DNA of 7,063 bases from the NCBI GenBank assembly GCA_017476085.1, contig JAFVEJ010000250.1, positions 1-7,063 on the forward strand, written 5' to 3'. Source of the DNA: Alphaproteobacteria bacterium. GTDB taxonomy: Bacteria > Pseudomonadota > Alphaproteobacteria > RF32 > CAG-977. Shown here piece by piece: positions 1-6,297 of this stretch (positions are counted from its first letter, which is position 1; the number at the start of each line of letters is the position of its first letter). Below the pieces are notes generated by a model. The model ran no database searches. It saw only the letters and a list, made by a program, of their open reading frames with translations, and was not told the DNA's origin. The position numbers and the translations under genes were made by a program.

Positions 1-183
1 CAGCATTCCCATTGCCGCGGAATCCATAAAGGTACACTTTGCCAGATTAAATGCCAGCTGCGCTTCCGTCATGGAACGTATGTGCACAAACACGTCAAAA
101 AAGCGCTTTTCATCTTGTGCGGTAAAATCACCTTTAATAAAAAATTCACGTTGATGTTGTGTTGTTTTAACCGAAACCTGCAT
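1..183 (-). CDS. STAS-domain protein (anti-sigma factor antagonist-like), 3' end outside window
   Basis: The first 61 codons are visible; the gene continues past the left edge. The protein begins MQVSVKTTQHQREFFIKGDF and reaches LAFNLAKCTFMDSAAMGML. The segment around residues 43-61 matches the STAS fold core. FMDS at 52-55 is nearly the same as the SpoIIAA FMDSSGLG motif, whose Ser is phosphorylated by a partner kinase; Ser55 would be the equivalent here. Known family members bind anti-sigma factors or partner kinases, or sit in transporter and sensor complexes; the partner here is unknown. The ATG at 183 lies three bases after the trmB stop, and GGAAG about six bases upstream, inside the end of trmB, is a good ribosome binding site. 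The gene is therefore probably the last visible member of the metK-trmB transcript. The STAS assignment is firm, the specific role is not. Confidence 0.8.
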   Translation of the reverse strand, partial: MQVSVKTTQHQREFFIKGDFTAQDEKRFFDVFVHIRSMTEAQLAFNLAKCTFMDSAAMGML

Positions 184-186
184 GTT

Positions 187-927
187 TTACTTCCGTTTAA
201 AGATTAAATACACGGGCTTTTTCCCTTTGGCGAGCGCTTTCATTTCATAGCGGGTGTTCACCCAATCCGCCGGCGGTTTGCGCCAATCGTCCGCCGTGCG
301 CGCCGTCCATTCAAAATCCGGCGAATTCATCAAATGCTGCAAAGACCACCGGATATAATTCATATCGTCGCTCGCCACGCGCAGCTCCCCGCCCGATTTT
401 AACAGCCGTGCCAAAACAGGCAGATTTTTAGGGCCGATAAAACGTCTGTCCGCATGTCGTTTTTTCGGCCATGGATCAGGGAAAAGAACATAAATCCGTT
501 CAAATGATCCCGCTTTAAAGCATGGCAGAATATCGCGCACATCCTCATTATATACGCGAACGTTATCGACGCGCCCTTCCGCCAAACCGATATTTTCGTC
601 CACATCGCCGCGGCATTCCATTCCCGTTAAATGCGTCAGCAAACTGGTTACGCCGTTTAAGAAAACTTCCGCTCCGATGAACCCCGTTTCCGGATAGCGG
701 CGGGATTGCTCGGCCAAATGCTCTCCGCCGCCGAAACCGATTTCAAGCCAAACGGATTTCACAGGCAAAGAAAAACAAGAGGACGGATCAACGTTTCTTT
801 TGTCGGTTATGTCCGGCAAACGAACTTTCGGCAAAAAAGCCTCAAGCAGCACTTCACGCGAAGGTTTCAGCTTTTTGCCTTTCCGCCGTCCGTAAAAACG
901 ATAATCCGCCGTCTCATTTTGTTTCAT
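187..927 (-). CDS. trmB: TrmB, tRNA (guanine46-N7)-methyltransferase
   Basis: This cytosolic enzyme transfers a methyl group from S-adenosylmethionine to N7 of G46 in the tRNA variable loop. The 246-residue protein has a basic N-terminal extension (FYGRRKGKKLKPSRE, 11-25). The SAM-binding motif I follows (WLEIGFGGGEHLAEQ, 60-74), then the acidic motif with AEVF (86-89) and NEDVRD (127-132). The TrmB signature FPDPWPKKRHADRRF is at 149-163, and the C-terminal NTRYE (224-228) contributes to SAM and tRNA binding. Length is normal and no catalytic motif is missing. The ATG at 927 lies one base after the metK TAA and has no recognisable Shine-Dalgarno sequence, which suggests translation by coupling or reinitiation from metK. 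The upstream gene makes its methyl donor. The stop overlaps the ribosome-binding region of the STAS gene. Confidence 0.96.
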   Translation of the reverse strand: MKQNETADYRFYGRRKGKKLKPSREVLLEAFLPKVRLPDITDKRNVDPSSCFSLPVKSVWLEIGFGGGEHLAEQSRRYPETGFIGAEVFLNGVTSLLTHLTGMECRGDVDENIGLAEGRVDNVRVYNEDVRDILPCFKAGSFERIYVLFPDPWPKKRHADRRFIGPKNLPVLARLLKSGGELRVASDDMNYIRWSLQHLMNSPDFEWTARTADDWRKPPADWVNTRYEMKALAKGKKPVYLIFKRK

Positions 928-928
928 T

Positions 929-2098
929 TTAAAAAACCGCTTTCAATATGTCCGCCAAATCCGTCTTTTCAAACGGGAAAGCGCCGTCTGCGCCGGGCGT
1001 ACGACCGAAATGACCGTAACGCGACGTCGGCAGATAAATCGGACGGTTCAACTGTAAATGTGTGCGGATGCCGCGCGGCGTCAAATCCATAACTTCCGGC
1101 AGAATTTTTTCCAATTTATCCTCGTCAACCTTGCAGGTGCCGAATGTGTCGAGGTAAACAGCCAAAGGCTTGGCTACGCCGATCGCATACGCCAACTGAA
1201 TCATCGCTTTGTCCGCCAAACCGGCCGCAACGATGTTTTTGGCCAGATAACGCGTTGCATACGCCGCGGAACGATCGACTTTCGTCGGATCTTTCCCTGA
1301 AAAAGCACCGCCGCCATGCGCAATCGCGCCGCCGTAGGTGTCAACAATGATCTTGCGTCCGGTCAAACCCGTATCGCCGTCCGGACCACCGATCACAAAG
1401 CGCCCCGTCGGATTGACATAAAACTTCCTGTCATTAACTTCCCAGCCGTTCGGCAAAAGCTTGTTGACAACGCCGCGCACCGTTTCGCGAATTTCTTCAT
1501 ACGGTACGTCTTCCGTGTGCTGAGTTGAAACGACAACCGTATCCACATCAACCGGTCTGCCGTTTTCGTAGCGCAGCGTCACCTGGCTTTTCGCATCGGG
1601 ACGCAGCCACTTGATTTCGCCTGTATGACGCAACCGCGACAATTCCTTTAAAATAGCGTGCGACAAATACAATGTTGCCGGAGAATATTCCGTCCCGTCC
1701 ATTTCATTTGTCGCATAGCCGAAAATAATCCCCTGATCGCCGGCGCCTTCCTCTTTATTTTCGTTTTCGTCAACACCGCGGGCAATATCTGATGATTGTT
1801 TATGAATAAAATTCTGAATATCAACCGTTTGCCAATCAAATCCTTTTTGTTCATAACCTATGTCTTTGATACAACGCCGAACAGCCTCTTCCATCATTTG
1901 TTTATTAACGGTTTCCGGCAAACGGGCTTCACCGCAAATAATTACCCGATCCGTTGAAGCCATTGTTTCAACCGCGGAACGCGCCTGCGGATCGTGTGTC
2001 AAAAACAAATCCAATAAAGTGTCCGAAAAACTAACTCAAACCTTGTCAGGGTGTCCCTCGGAAACAGATTCGCTGGTAAAGAGGTAATTTTTCCTCAT
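929..2098 (-). CDS. metK: MetK, S-adenosylmethionine synthetase, frame interrupted by in-frame TGA at codon 21
   Basis: MetK makes S-adenosylmethionine from methionine and ATP, in the cytosol as a homo-oligomer. Read from ATG 2098 the frame has 389 codons, the usual family length. It begins [20 protein letters not shown], with the catalytic His16 and Mg-binding Asp18, and then codon 21 (2036-2038) is TGA. The frame continues V-S-F-SDTLLD, so four codons replace the family's C-D-R/Q-I without any shift of frame. The rest is intact: [15 protein letters not shown] (118-132), RPDAKSQV (166-173), [19 protein letters not shown] (262-280) and HFGR (363-366). The start is supported by AGGAG nine bases upstream. 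An automatic call would begin at TTG 2014 (361 aa) and lack the HPDK residues, so it should not be active. It is either a very recent pseudogene or a local sequence error; readthrough cannot be excluded. metK loss is known in Rickettsia, which import SAM. Confidence 0.93.
2027..2038 (-). other. Four-codon lesion in metK (TGA GTT AGT TTT)
   Basis: On the minus strand, codons 21-24 of metK read TGA GTT AGT TTT, between a perfect DKV and a perfect SDTLLD. The family consensus here is Cys-Asp-Arg/Gln-Ile. Each observed codon is one transversion from a plausible consensus codon: TGC to TGA, GAT to GTT, CGT to AGT, ATT to TTT. The result is a stop plus loss of the highly conserved Asp. No insertion or deletion is needed. 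The ancestral codons are inferred, not seen. Confidence 0.75.
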
Positions 2099-2107
2099 AA
2101 TAATGTA

Positions 2108-2112
2108 CTCCT
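2108..2112 (-). promoter_or_regulatory. Ribosome binding site of metK (AGGAG)
   Basis: AGGAG on the minus strand lies nine bases before ATG 2098. It fixes the true metK start, since an N-terminus typical of MetK follows directly. No comparable site precedes the TTG at 2014, which lies inside the conserved reading frame. Confidence 0.8.
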
Positions 2113-2139
2113 CATGTCCAAAAAATAACTGCATCTTTA

Positions 2140-2168
2140 GATATAAAGGAGAAAGCTCTTTTTGAAAA
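2140..2168 (-). promoter_or_regulatory. Candidate sigma70-type promoter for metK
   Basis: On the minus strand a -35-like TTTTCA (2168-2163) and a -10-like TATATC (2145-2140) are separated by 17 bases. Each matches four of six consensus positions. The site lies between the regulator's terminator and the metK start, so a promoter is expected here. The predicted leader is only about 35 bases, which leaves little room for a SAM riboswitch. Confidence 0.4.
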
Positions 2169-2199
2169 CAGGAATCTTAATATTTATCTTTATCCCCAT

Positions 2200-2235
2200 A
2201 AAAAAATGCGATTCTTATTCAGGAACCGCATTTTT
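2200..2235 (-). terminator. Rho-independent terminator after the XRE regulator
   Basis: On the minus strand, AAAAATGCGGTTC (2235-2223) pairs with GAATCGCATTTTT (2214-2202). This gives a 13-bp stem with one G-U pair and an eight-base loop, followed by a run of seven T (2206-2200). It begins 17 bases after the regulator's stop and separates that gene's transcript from metK. Confidence 0.85.
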
Positions 2236-2252
2236 GCTTAAACCGAAAGATT

Positions 2253-2729
2253 TTAATCTTCCTGCTCTTCTTCCTCAACGGGAGAAGCCATCGTTTTAAT
2301 CAGATCCAACACTTTTTTCGCCAAACGACGATCAGGAATCATATAATAGCAGCGAACCAACTCCAACGTTTCGCGCTTTGTCATGGGATCATAGTTAAAC
2401 AAAACCGGTTCTTCGGCCAATTCGGAAGCGCCGGCCAGCATACGCGGCGACAATTCCGCCACCTGTTCATCCATTTCTTCAAAAAAGAAACCGATAGGCA
2501 CTTCCAAAACCTTGCTTATATCAAACAGACGGCTTGCACTGATACGATTCAGACCGCGTTCGTATTTTTGGACCTGCTGAAACGTCAGACCGATTGCTTC
2601 ACCGAGCTTTTCCTGGCTCATCCCCAGCAAAGTGCGGCGCATTTTTACCCGAGCCCCGACAAAAACATCGATCGGATTAGGTGAACCGTCCGCGGTTCTG
2701 CCGCGTGAAGACCTTCTATTTTTCACCAT
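2253..2729 (-). CDS. XRE/Cro-CI family transcriptional regulator of the alphaproteobacterial metK neighbourhood
   Basis: This is a 158-residue DNA-binding regulator. A basic N-terminal stretch (2-11) is followed by an HTH_3 domain at about 21-80, in which MSQEKLGEAIGLTFQQVQKY (37-56) is the helix-turn-helix and YERG (56-59) its usual end. A conserved C-terminal segment, TKRETLELVRCYYMIPDRR (117-135), is typical of the alphaproteobacterial group that includes the rhizobial PraR/PhrR-like proteins (recalled resemblance). The tail is acidic (EEEEQED, 152-158). I chose ATG 2729 over the adjacent TTG 2732 because AGGAA lies seven bases upstream of the ATG. It lies upstream of metK but is separated from it by a terminator, and it is divergent from the PAS sensor gene. 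Its target genes cannot be read from the sequence; autoregulation is plausible but unproven. Confidence 0.92.
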   Translation of the reverse strand: MVKNRRSSRGRTADGSPNPIDVFVGARVKMRRTLLGMSQEKLGEAIGLTFQQVQKYERGLNRISASRLFDISKVLEVPIGFFFEEMDEQVAELSPRMLAGASELAEEPVLFNYDPMTKRETLELVRCYYMIPDRRLAKKVLDLIKTMASPVEEEEQED

Positions 2730-2875
2730 CAAAAATTTCCTTTTAATAAAAAAATCAACATTTTCCTGATAATCTCTATTTTATCGGACAAAATCAATAA
2801 AAAAAACATATCCCTTTTGGAACACGTTTTCATTTTTATTTTGCCGTTTCGAATCAGGCGCGTTATCTTGAAATT
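2730..2875. promoter_or_regulatory. Divergent intergenic region between the XRE regulator and the PAS sensor gene
   Basis: This AT-rich spacer of about 146 bases must hold promoters for both directions. For the regulator (minus strand), TTGATT at 2797-2792 and GATTAT at 2774-2769 have 17-base spacing, a modest match. AGGAA just upstream of ATG 2729 serves as its ribosome binding site. A small inverted pair, GATAA/TTATC (2769-2786), overlaps this promoter and could be an operator, but it is too short to be sure. Confidence 0.45.
2841..2869 (+). promoter_or_regulatory. Candidate promoter of the PAS sensor gene, possibly giving a leaderless mRNA
   Basis: A -35-like TTGCCG near 2841 and a -10-like TATCTT (2864-2869) are 17 bases apart, each with four of six consensus matches. 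Transcription would start at or next to the A of ATG 2876. No purine-rich ribosome binding site is visible before that ATG, consistent with a leaderless message. The evidence is positional only. Confidence 0.3.
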
Positions 2876-5272
2876 ATGACAGGGACATTTGATGCTATTC
2901 TTGAAAAGATGATCATTTCGGCGTTCTTTTATCCGAAAACGCTGATTTTTTTATGCTTAACCGTTATTTCTTTCTGTGGCGCCGCTTTCTGCCTGCTGCT
3001 TCGTCTGCACCACCGTCTGACGGAAGCCGAAGAAAAGCTTAACCAAAGGGAAGAAACACTCGAAAGCTTTCCTGACGGATATTATTTATGGCACTACGAT
3101 CCCGTCGGTTTTATCCGTGAAACTTATTGCTCCCGCCGTCTGGCCGTTATGATGGAACTGGCCGACGGAACGGAGGCGTCGTTTGACACTTTGTTGGAGC
3201 ATTTTTCCCCTGAAAGCGCCGAGCTGTTAAGCGCCGCGCTGAACGCGCTTCGCATGCGGGAAACCCCTTTTACTTTGGAGCTTCAGTACAAAACGAATAT
3301 GCGCCGTTTTCAGGCGGCCGGCTTCAGAACGCGCACGGCTCGTTATAATAATATTATTGACGCTTTGTGGATCCGGGAAATAACCGAAACGACAGAAAAG
3401 CTTCTTTCCCTGACAAAAAAAACGCAGGAATTGGAAAAAGAAAACGATTTATTTCGTCAAGCCTTTAACGCCTTGCCCTTTCCCATTTGGCTGCGCAATG
3501 AAAATTTGCAGCTGATCTTATGCAATCCCGCCTATGCAAAAGCCGTTCATGCGGATTCGGCGGAACATGCGCTTTTGCTCGGAAGCGAATTGGTTTATGA
3601 AAAATCGCCCCGCGAAGCAAAAGTATTGGCCGCCGCTGCCCGAGCCGCGGGAAAAGAAAGAAAAACGCGCGAATTTGTCGTAATGGAAGGCAAACGCCGT
3701 TGGGTAGAAGCTTCGGAAACGCCGCTGCCTTCCCAGATTCTTTCGAAAAATAAAACGATCGGATTTGTCCGCGATGTCACGCAGGAACAGGAATTACAAA
3801 ACAGTCTGCAGCGCCACATCGCTTCCCACAACGGCGTTTTAGAGCACCTGAAAACCGCTATCGCTGTTTTTGACGCGGAGATGCGCCTGCAATTTTATAA
3901 TACCTCTTTTATGAAGTTATGGGATTTGGAAGAAGAAGAATTGGACGGCTCCCCGACTTATTCGCATGTTTTGGATATGATGCGCGAAAAACGCCGCCTG
4001 CCTGAAAACCGCGATTTCAATGCCTATAAAACCCGTGAAATTAAATATTTCACCTCTCTTGTATCGGCAACGGAAGATATCCTGCATTTACCTTCGGGCA
4101 TTACTTTGCGCCGAATGCTGACTCCTCATCCGCTGGGAGGACTGTTGATTACCTATGAAGACGTTACCGGCCATTTGACGATGGAACGATCCGTAACCGT
4201 TTTAAACGAAACGCAGTTCACGGTTATTAATCATCTGCGCGAAGCCATTCTGCTTTTCGGCCGAAACGGTAAGCTGCGCTTAGCCAATACCGCTTTTTTA
4301 AATTTATGGCAAATCACCGATCCCGAATTCAACCATGCATCAATGTCCGTCATCGATGTCTTGGAAAAACTGCGCGTTTTTTTTGAAAACGAGAATAATT
4401 GGGAAGCGTTAAAAGAGCAGCTGCTCGGCGTGATTACCGCGCATGCCGGAGAAATTTTCCAAATTTTGCGTCCTGACGGAAAAGTGCTGGAATTTATGGC
4501 GGTCGGTTTGCCGGACGGAGGAATATTCGTTTCATTTCTGGATGTTACGGAAGAAGAAAAACAATCCTCTCTTGTCGAAGAAAAGGAAACATTGCTGAGC
4601 CGTTTCAAAGAAACTACGATCCAGGCGGAAAAACTGCGCGCTTCCTTTCTGGAACAAATTTCCCGGGAAATTACGCCGCAGCTTTTCGCTTTAACCGAAT
4701 CGTCCCGAAGACTGACAAACAGAACAAACAACCATATCAGCAAGCAGCAAAAAGCTTTTCTGCAAACAATTTCCGACGCCAGCGCGGAATTGACCGTTTT
4801 GTTCAAAGATATGACGGATCTGGCTTTAATTGAAACAGGGTCCGCCGTGCTGGAACTCAGTTCCGTTGATATTCAAACCTTATTGAACGGCATTCTGAAA
4901 ATCATTCGGGAACAAGCAAAAAATAAAAACATCACTCTTGAACTGACATACCAAAAAGATCTGCCGCCGTTGATTGCCGATCAAAAGCGTCTGAAACAGG
5001 TTCTGTTTTATCTGATGAACAACGCCGTTTCATCGGCCTTTAAAGACGGCATTCTGTCTTTGTCTGTTCAAACGGAAGACAAAAACCTGATCATCACGAT
5101 TGAAGAACAATCATTAAATGTCAAAAACGATTCTGACACCATTAATTTTGCCGCACAAAACGGCTTTGCCTTTGCCCTGATCCGTAATTTCATTGAAATG
5201 CATGGGGGAACTTTGGCCGTTTCGGACAAAAAAGGAGCAAAGAAAACACAGGTTTATCTGCCGATTCACTAA
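2876..5272 (+). CDS. Membrane-anchored multi-PAS, DivL-like protein with degenerate histidine-kinase core
   Basis: The protein has 798 residues. One membrane segment (about 17-43) is followed by a short coiled coil (45-66). Four PAS-like domains lie at about 60-172, 192-308, 318-436 and 443-562. Then come a HisKA-like helical pair (584-655) and a HATPase-like domain (700-797). Layout and motifs such as LPSGITLRR and YEDVTG resemble the alphaproteobacterial DivL group. In Caulobacter, DivL has Tyr in place of the phosphoacceptor His and controls CckA-CtrA through DivK. Here the H-box reads ISREITPQL, with Arg597 at the His position. The N-box keeps one Asn pair (MNNA, 714-717). The G1 box DxGxG is absent (EEQSLNV, 743-749), and G2 is GFAF (763-766) instead of GLGL. 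Autophosphorylation therefore looks impossible, and a scaffold or sensor role is inferred. Transcribed divergently from the XRE regulator. The DivL assignment is moderate, the architecture is firm. Confidence 0.85.
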   Translation: MTGTFDAILEKMIISAFFYPKTLIFLCLTVISFCGAAFCLLLRLHHRLTEAEEKLNQREETLESFPDGYYLWHYDPVGFIRETYCSRRLAVMMELADGTEASFDTLLEHFSPESAELLSAALNALRMRETPFTLELQYKTNMRRFQAAGFRTRTARYNNIIDALWIREITETTEKLLSLTKKTQELEKENDLFRQAFNALPFPIWLRNENLQLILCNPAYAKAVHADSAEHALLLGSELVYEKSPREAKVLAAAARAAGKERKTREFVVMEGKRRWVEASETPLPSQILSKNKTIGFVRDVTQEQELQNSLQRHIASHNGVLEHLKTAIAVFDAEMRLQFYNTSFMKLWDLEEEELDGSPTYSHVLDMMREKRRLPENRDFNAYKTREIKYFTSLVSATEDILHLPSGITLRRMLTPHPLGGLLITYEDVTGHLTMERSVTVLNETQFTVINHLREAILLFGRNGKLRLANTAFLNLWQITDPEFNHASMSVIDVLEKLRVFFENENNWEALKEQLLGVITAHAGEIFQILRPDGKVLEFMAVGLPDGGIFVSFLDVTEEEKQSSLVEEKETLLSRFKETTIQAEKLRASFLEQISREITPQLFALTESSRRLTNRTNNHISKQQKAFLQTISDASAELTVLFKDMTDLALIETGSAVLELSSVDIQTLLNGILKIIREQAKNKNITLELTYQKDLPPLIADQKRLKQVLFYLMNNAVSSAFKDGILSLSVQTEDKNLIITIEEQSLNVKNDSDTINFAAQNGFAFALIRNFIEMHGGTLAVSDKKGAKKTQVYLPIH

Positions 5273-5303
5273 GCTTTTCAAAGAAAGAAAAATATTTTTT
5301 GTC

Positions 5304-5338
5304 AATTTTTCTAAAAATTCTTTTCTTTTTTTTTCTTT
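5304..5338 (+). terminator. Weak AT-only hairpin with pyrimidine tract after the PAS sensor gene
   Basis: AATTTTT (5304-5310) and AAAAATT (5313-5319) can pair, and a long T/C-rich tract follows to 5338. The stem contains no G-C pair, so it would be a weak terminator at best. It is the only candidate between the sensor gene and the next one. Confidence 0.3.
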
Positions 5339-5342
5339 CCTT

Positions 5343-5348
5343 TATAAT
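5343..5348 (+). promoter_or_regulatory. Candidate -10 box (TATAAT) for the Lys/Glu-rich protein gene
   Basis: This is a perfect TATAAT, 51 bases before the ATG at 5399. The expected -35 position falls in a pyrimidine tract and matches poorly, so the promoter may be weak or need help. AAGGGA at 5385-5390 is the ribosome binding site, eight bases from the ATG. Confidence 0.4.
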
Positions 5349-5398
5349 CAAATTATAAACGTTAAAAATTCAGCTTTTCTGAATAAGGGATAACTGTT

Positions 5399-6199
5399 AT
5401 GGAAGAAAGAAAAAGAAGACGTATTCAAATGATCGAAAATGATCTCGTGGGATGGCAGCAGCCTAAAAACCATCAAAAGCGGGAAAAAGGCGTTTTTGAT
5501 AATACAACGGTAAATCAGGATGTTGCTTATCGTTCAAAAAGAGAGGCAAAACAGGATGAAAACCGTTTATATGCGGAAAAAATTGAACAGAATCGTCAAT
5601 CCGAACAGGAAAATATCGCCAAAAAGCAGCGCGAAAGAGACGAGTCCCGGATTCGTGACGGCATTCAAAACAAGCGCGCCGTAGAAAAAGTTGTTGAAAA
5701 AACGACCGGCAATAAATTGTCCAAAGAAGCTAAAGAAAAAGCTGAAAAATCAAATAAAATCGTCGGGCAGACAGAAAAGAAAATTCAAAAAGACGCTTCT
5801 CTGAAAACCAAAAAGAAAAAAAGAAGCTTGGATAAAGGCCTCGAAAAAAACAAAGACAAAGAAAAACGTCCGACTTCCTTTATGGAACGGCTGTTGTTGA
5901 TCCAAGGAAAAGACATAACATCCGACTTAAAAGTAAAAGGGAAGGAAAATAAAAAGGAAGAAAAGATCGAAAAAGAAGTTCAGGTCATTCAAAGAGATAT
6001 CGAAAACAACGACAATAAAAAAGACAGAAAATCCAAGGCGCAATTAATGAAAGAATTGAGCGGAAGAAGCAAGAGATCTATTACTCGTCGTTCTGTGGAA
6101 AGAAATATCCAAAAAGTCCAAAAGAAAGAACAGGTCAAAGATCAGGTTCTTGCCGAACAGATCAAGCGTCGGCGCGAAGATCAGCGCAACCAACATTAA
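5399..6199 (+). CDS. Hypothetical highly charged Lys/Glu/Arg-rich protein
   Basis: I do not recognise this 266-residue protein. It is dominated by Lys, Glu, Arg, Gln, Asp and Asn, has no Cys, a single Trp (19), and no signal peptide or membrane segment. It looks largely helical, coiled-coil or disordered. One less charged segment, TSFMERLLLIQGKDITSDLK (169-188), could be a short binding motif. Basic runs include RKRRR (4-8) and TKKKKR (137-142). The coding strand is strikingly purine-rich, which follows from the amino-acid composition. It is a real gene: the frame is long and open, AAGGGA precedes the ATG at good spacing, and a strong terminator follows the stop. A nucleic-acid-binding or scaffolding role would fit the composition, but no domain shows it. 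Low complexity will produce misleading similarity hits. Confidence 0.75.
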   Translation: MEERKRRRIQMIENDLVGWQQPKNHQKREKGVFDNTTVNQDVAYRSKREAKQDENRLYAEKIEQNRQSEQENIAKKQRERDESRIRDGIQNKRAVEKVVEKTTGNKLSKEAKEKAEKSNKIVGQTEKKIQKDASLKTKKKKRSLDKGLEKNKDKEKRPTSFMERLLLIQGKDITSDLKVKGKENKKEEKIEKEVQVIQRDIENNDNKKDRKSKAQLMKELSGRSKRSITRRSVERNIQKVQKKEQVKDQVLAEQIKRRREDQRNQH

Positions 6200-6219
6200 C
6201 GGCAGAATATAAAAAAACT

Positions 6220-6257
6220 AGCAGCGGATTCTTGACTTTATCCGCTGCTTTATTTTT
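6220..6257 (+). terminator. Rho-independent terminator after the Lys/Glu-rich gene
   Basis: AGCAGCGGAT (6220-6229) and ATCCGCTGCT (6240-6249) form a perfect 10-bp GC-rich stem with a ten-base loop, followed by the T-rich tail TTATTTTT. It begins 20 bases after the stop at 6199. Its loop and tail also carry promoter-like elements for the next gene. Confidence 0.9.
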
Positions 6258-6260
6258 AAT
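6232..6260 (+). promoter_or_regulatory. Near-consensus promoter nested in the terminator, for the SNase-like gene
   Basis: TTGACT (6232-6237) matches the -35 consensus at five of six positions. TTTAAT (6255-6260) matches the -10 at five of six, with 17-base spacing. The -35 lies in the terminator loop and the -10 overlaps its T-tail. Transcription would start near 6267, about 30 bases before GTG 6298, leaving room for the AAGGA ribosome binding site at 6287-6291. Confidence 0.6.
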
Positions 6261-6297
6261 GGGAATATCTAATTGATTTAAACGAAAAGGATCTGAC

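Noticed and set aside
706..1092. 128-codon plus-strand frame across trmB and metK
   Set aside because: It is antisense to two conserved genes with strong motifs and shows no recognisable domain.
2000..2038. Selenocysteine decoding of the metK TGA
   Set aside because: I see no convincing bacterial SECIS-like hairpin in the bases directly after the TGA. The position is not catalytic in MetK, and the three following residues are also off-consensus, which recoding would not explain.
2099..2199. SAM-responsive riboswitch before metK
   Set aside because: The stretch has only a small weak hairpin (near 2130-2147) and nothing resembling the SAM-II or SAM/SAH pseudoknot sequences I know. The likely leader is about 35 bases.
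4231..4806. 191-codon open frame on the minus strand inside the PAS sensor gene
   Set aside because: It lies opposite a clearly coding frame with family motifs, has no ribosome binding context and shows a composition typical of an antisense shadow.
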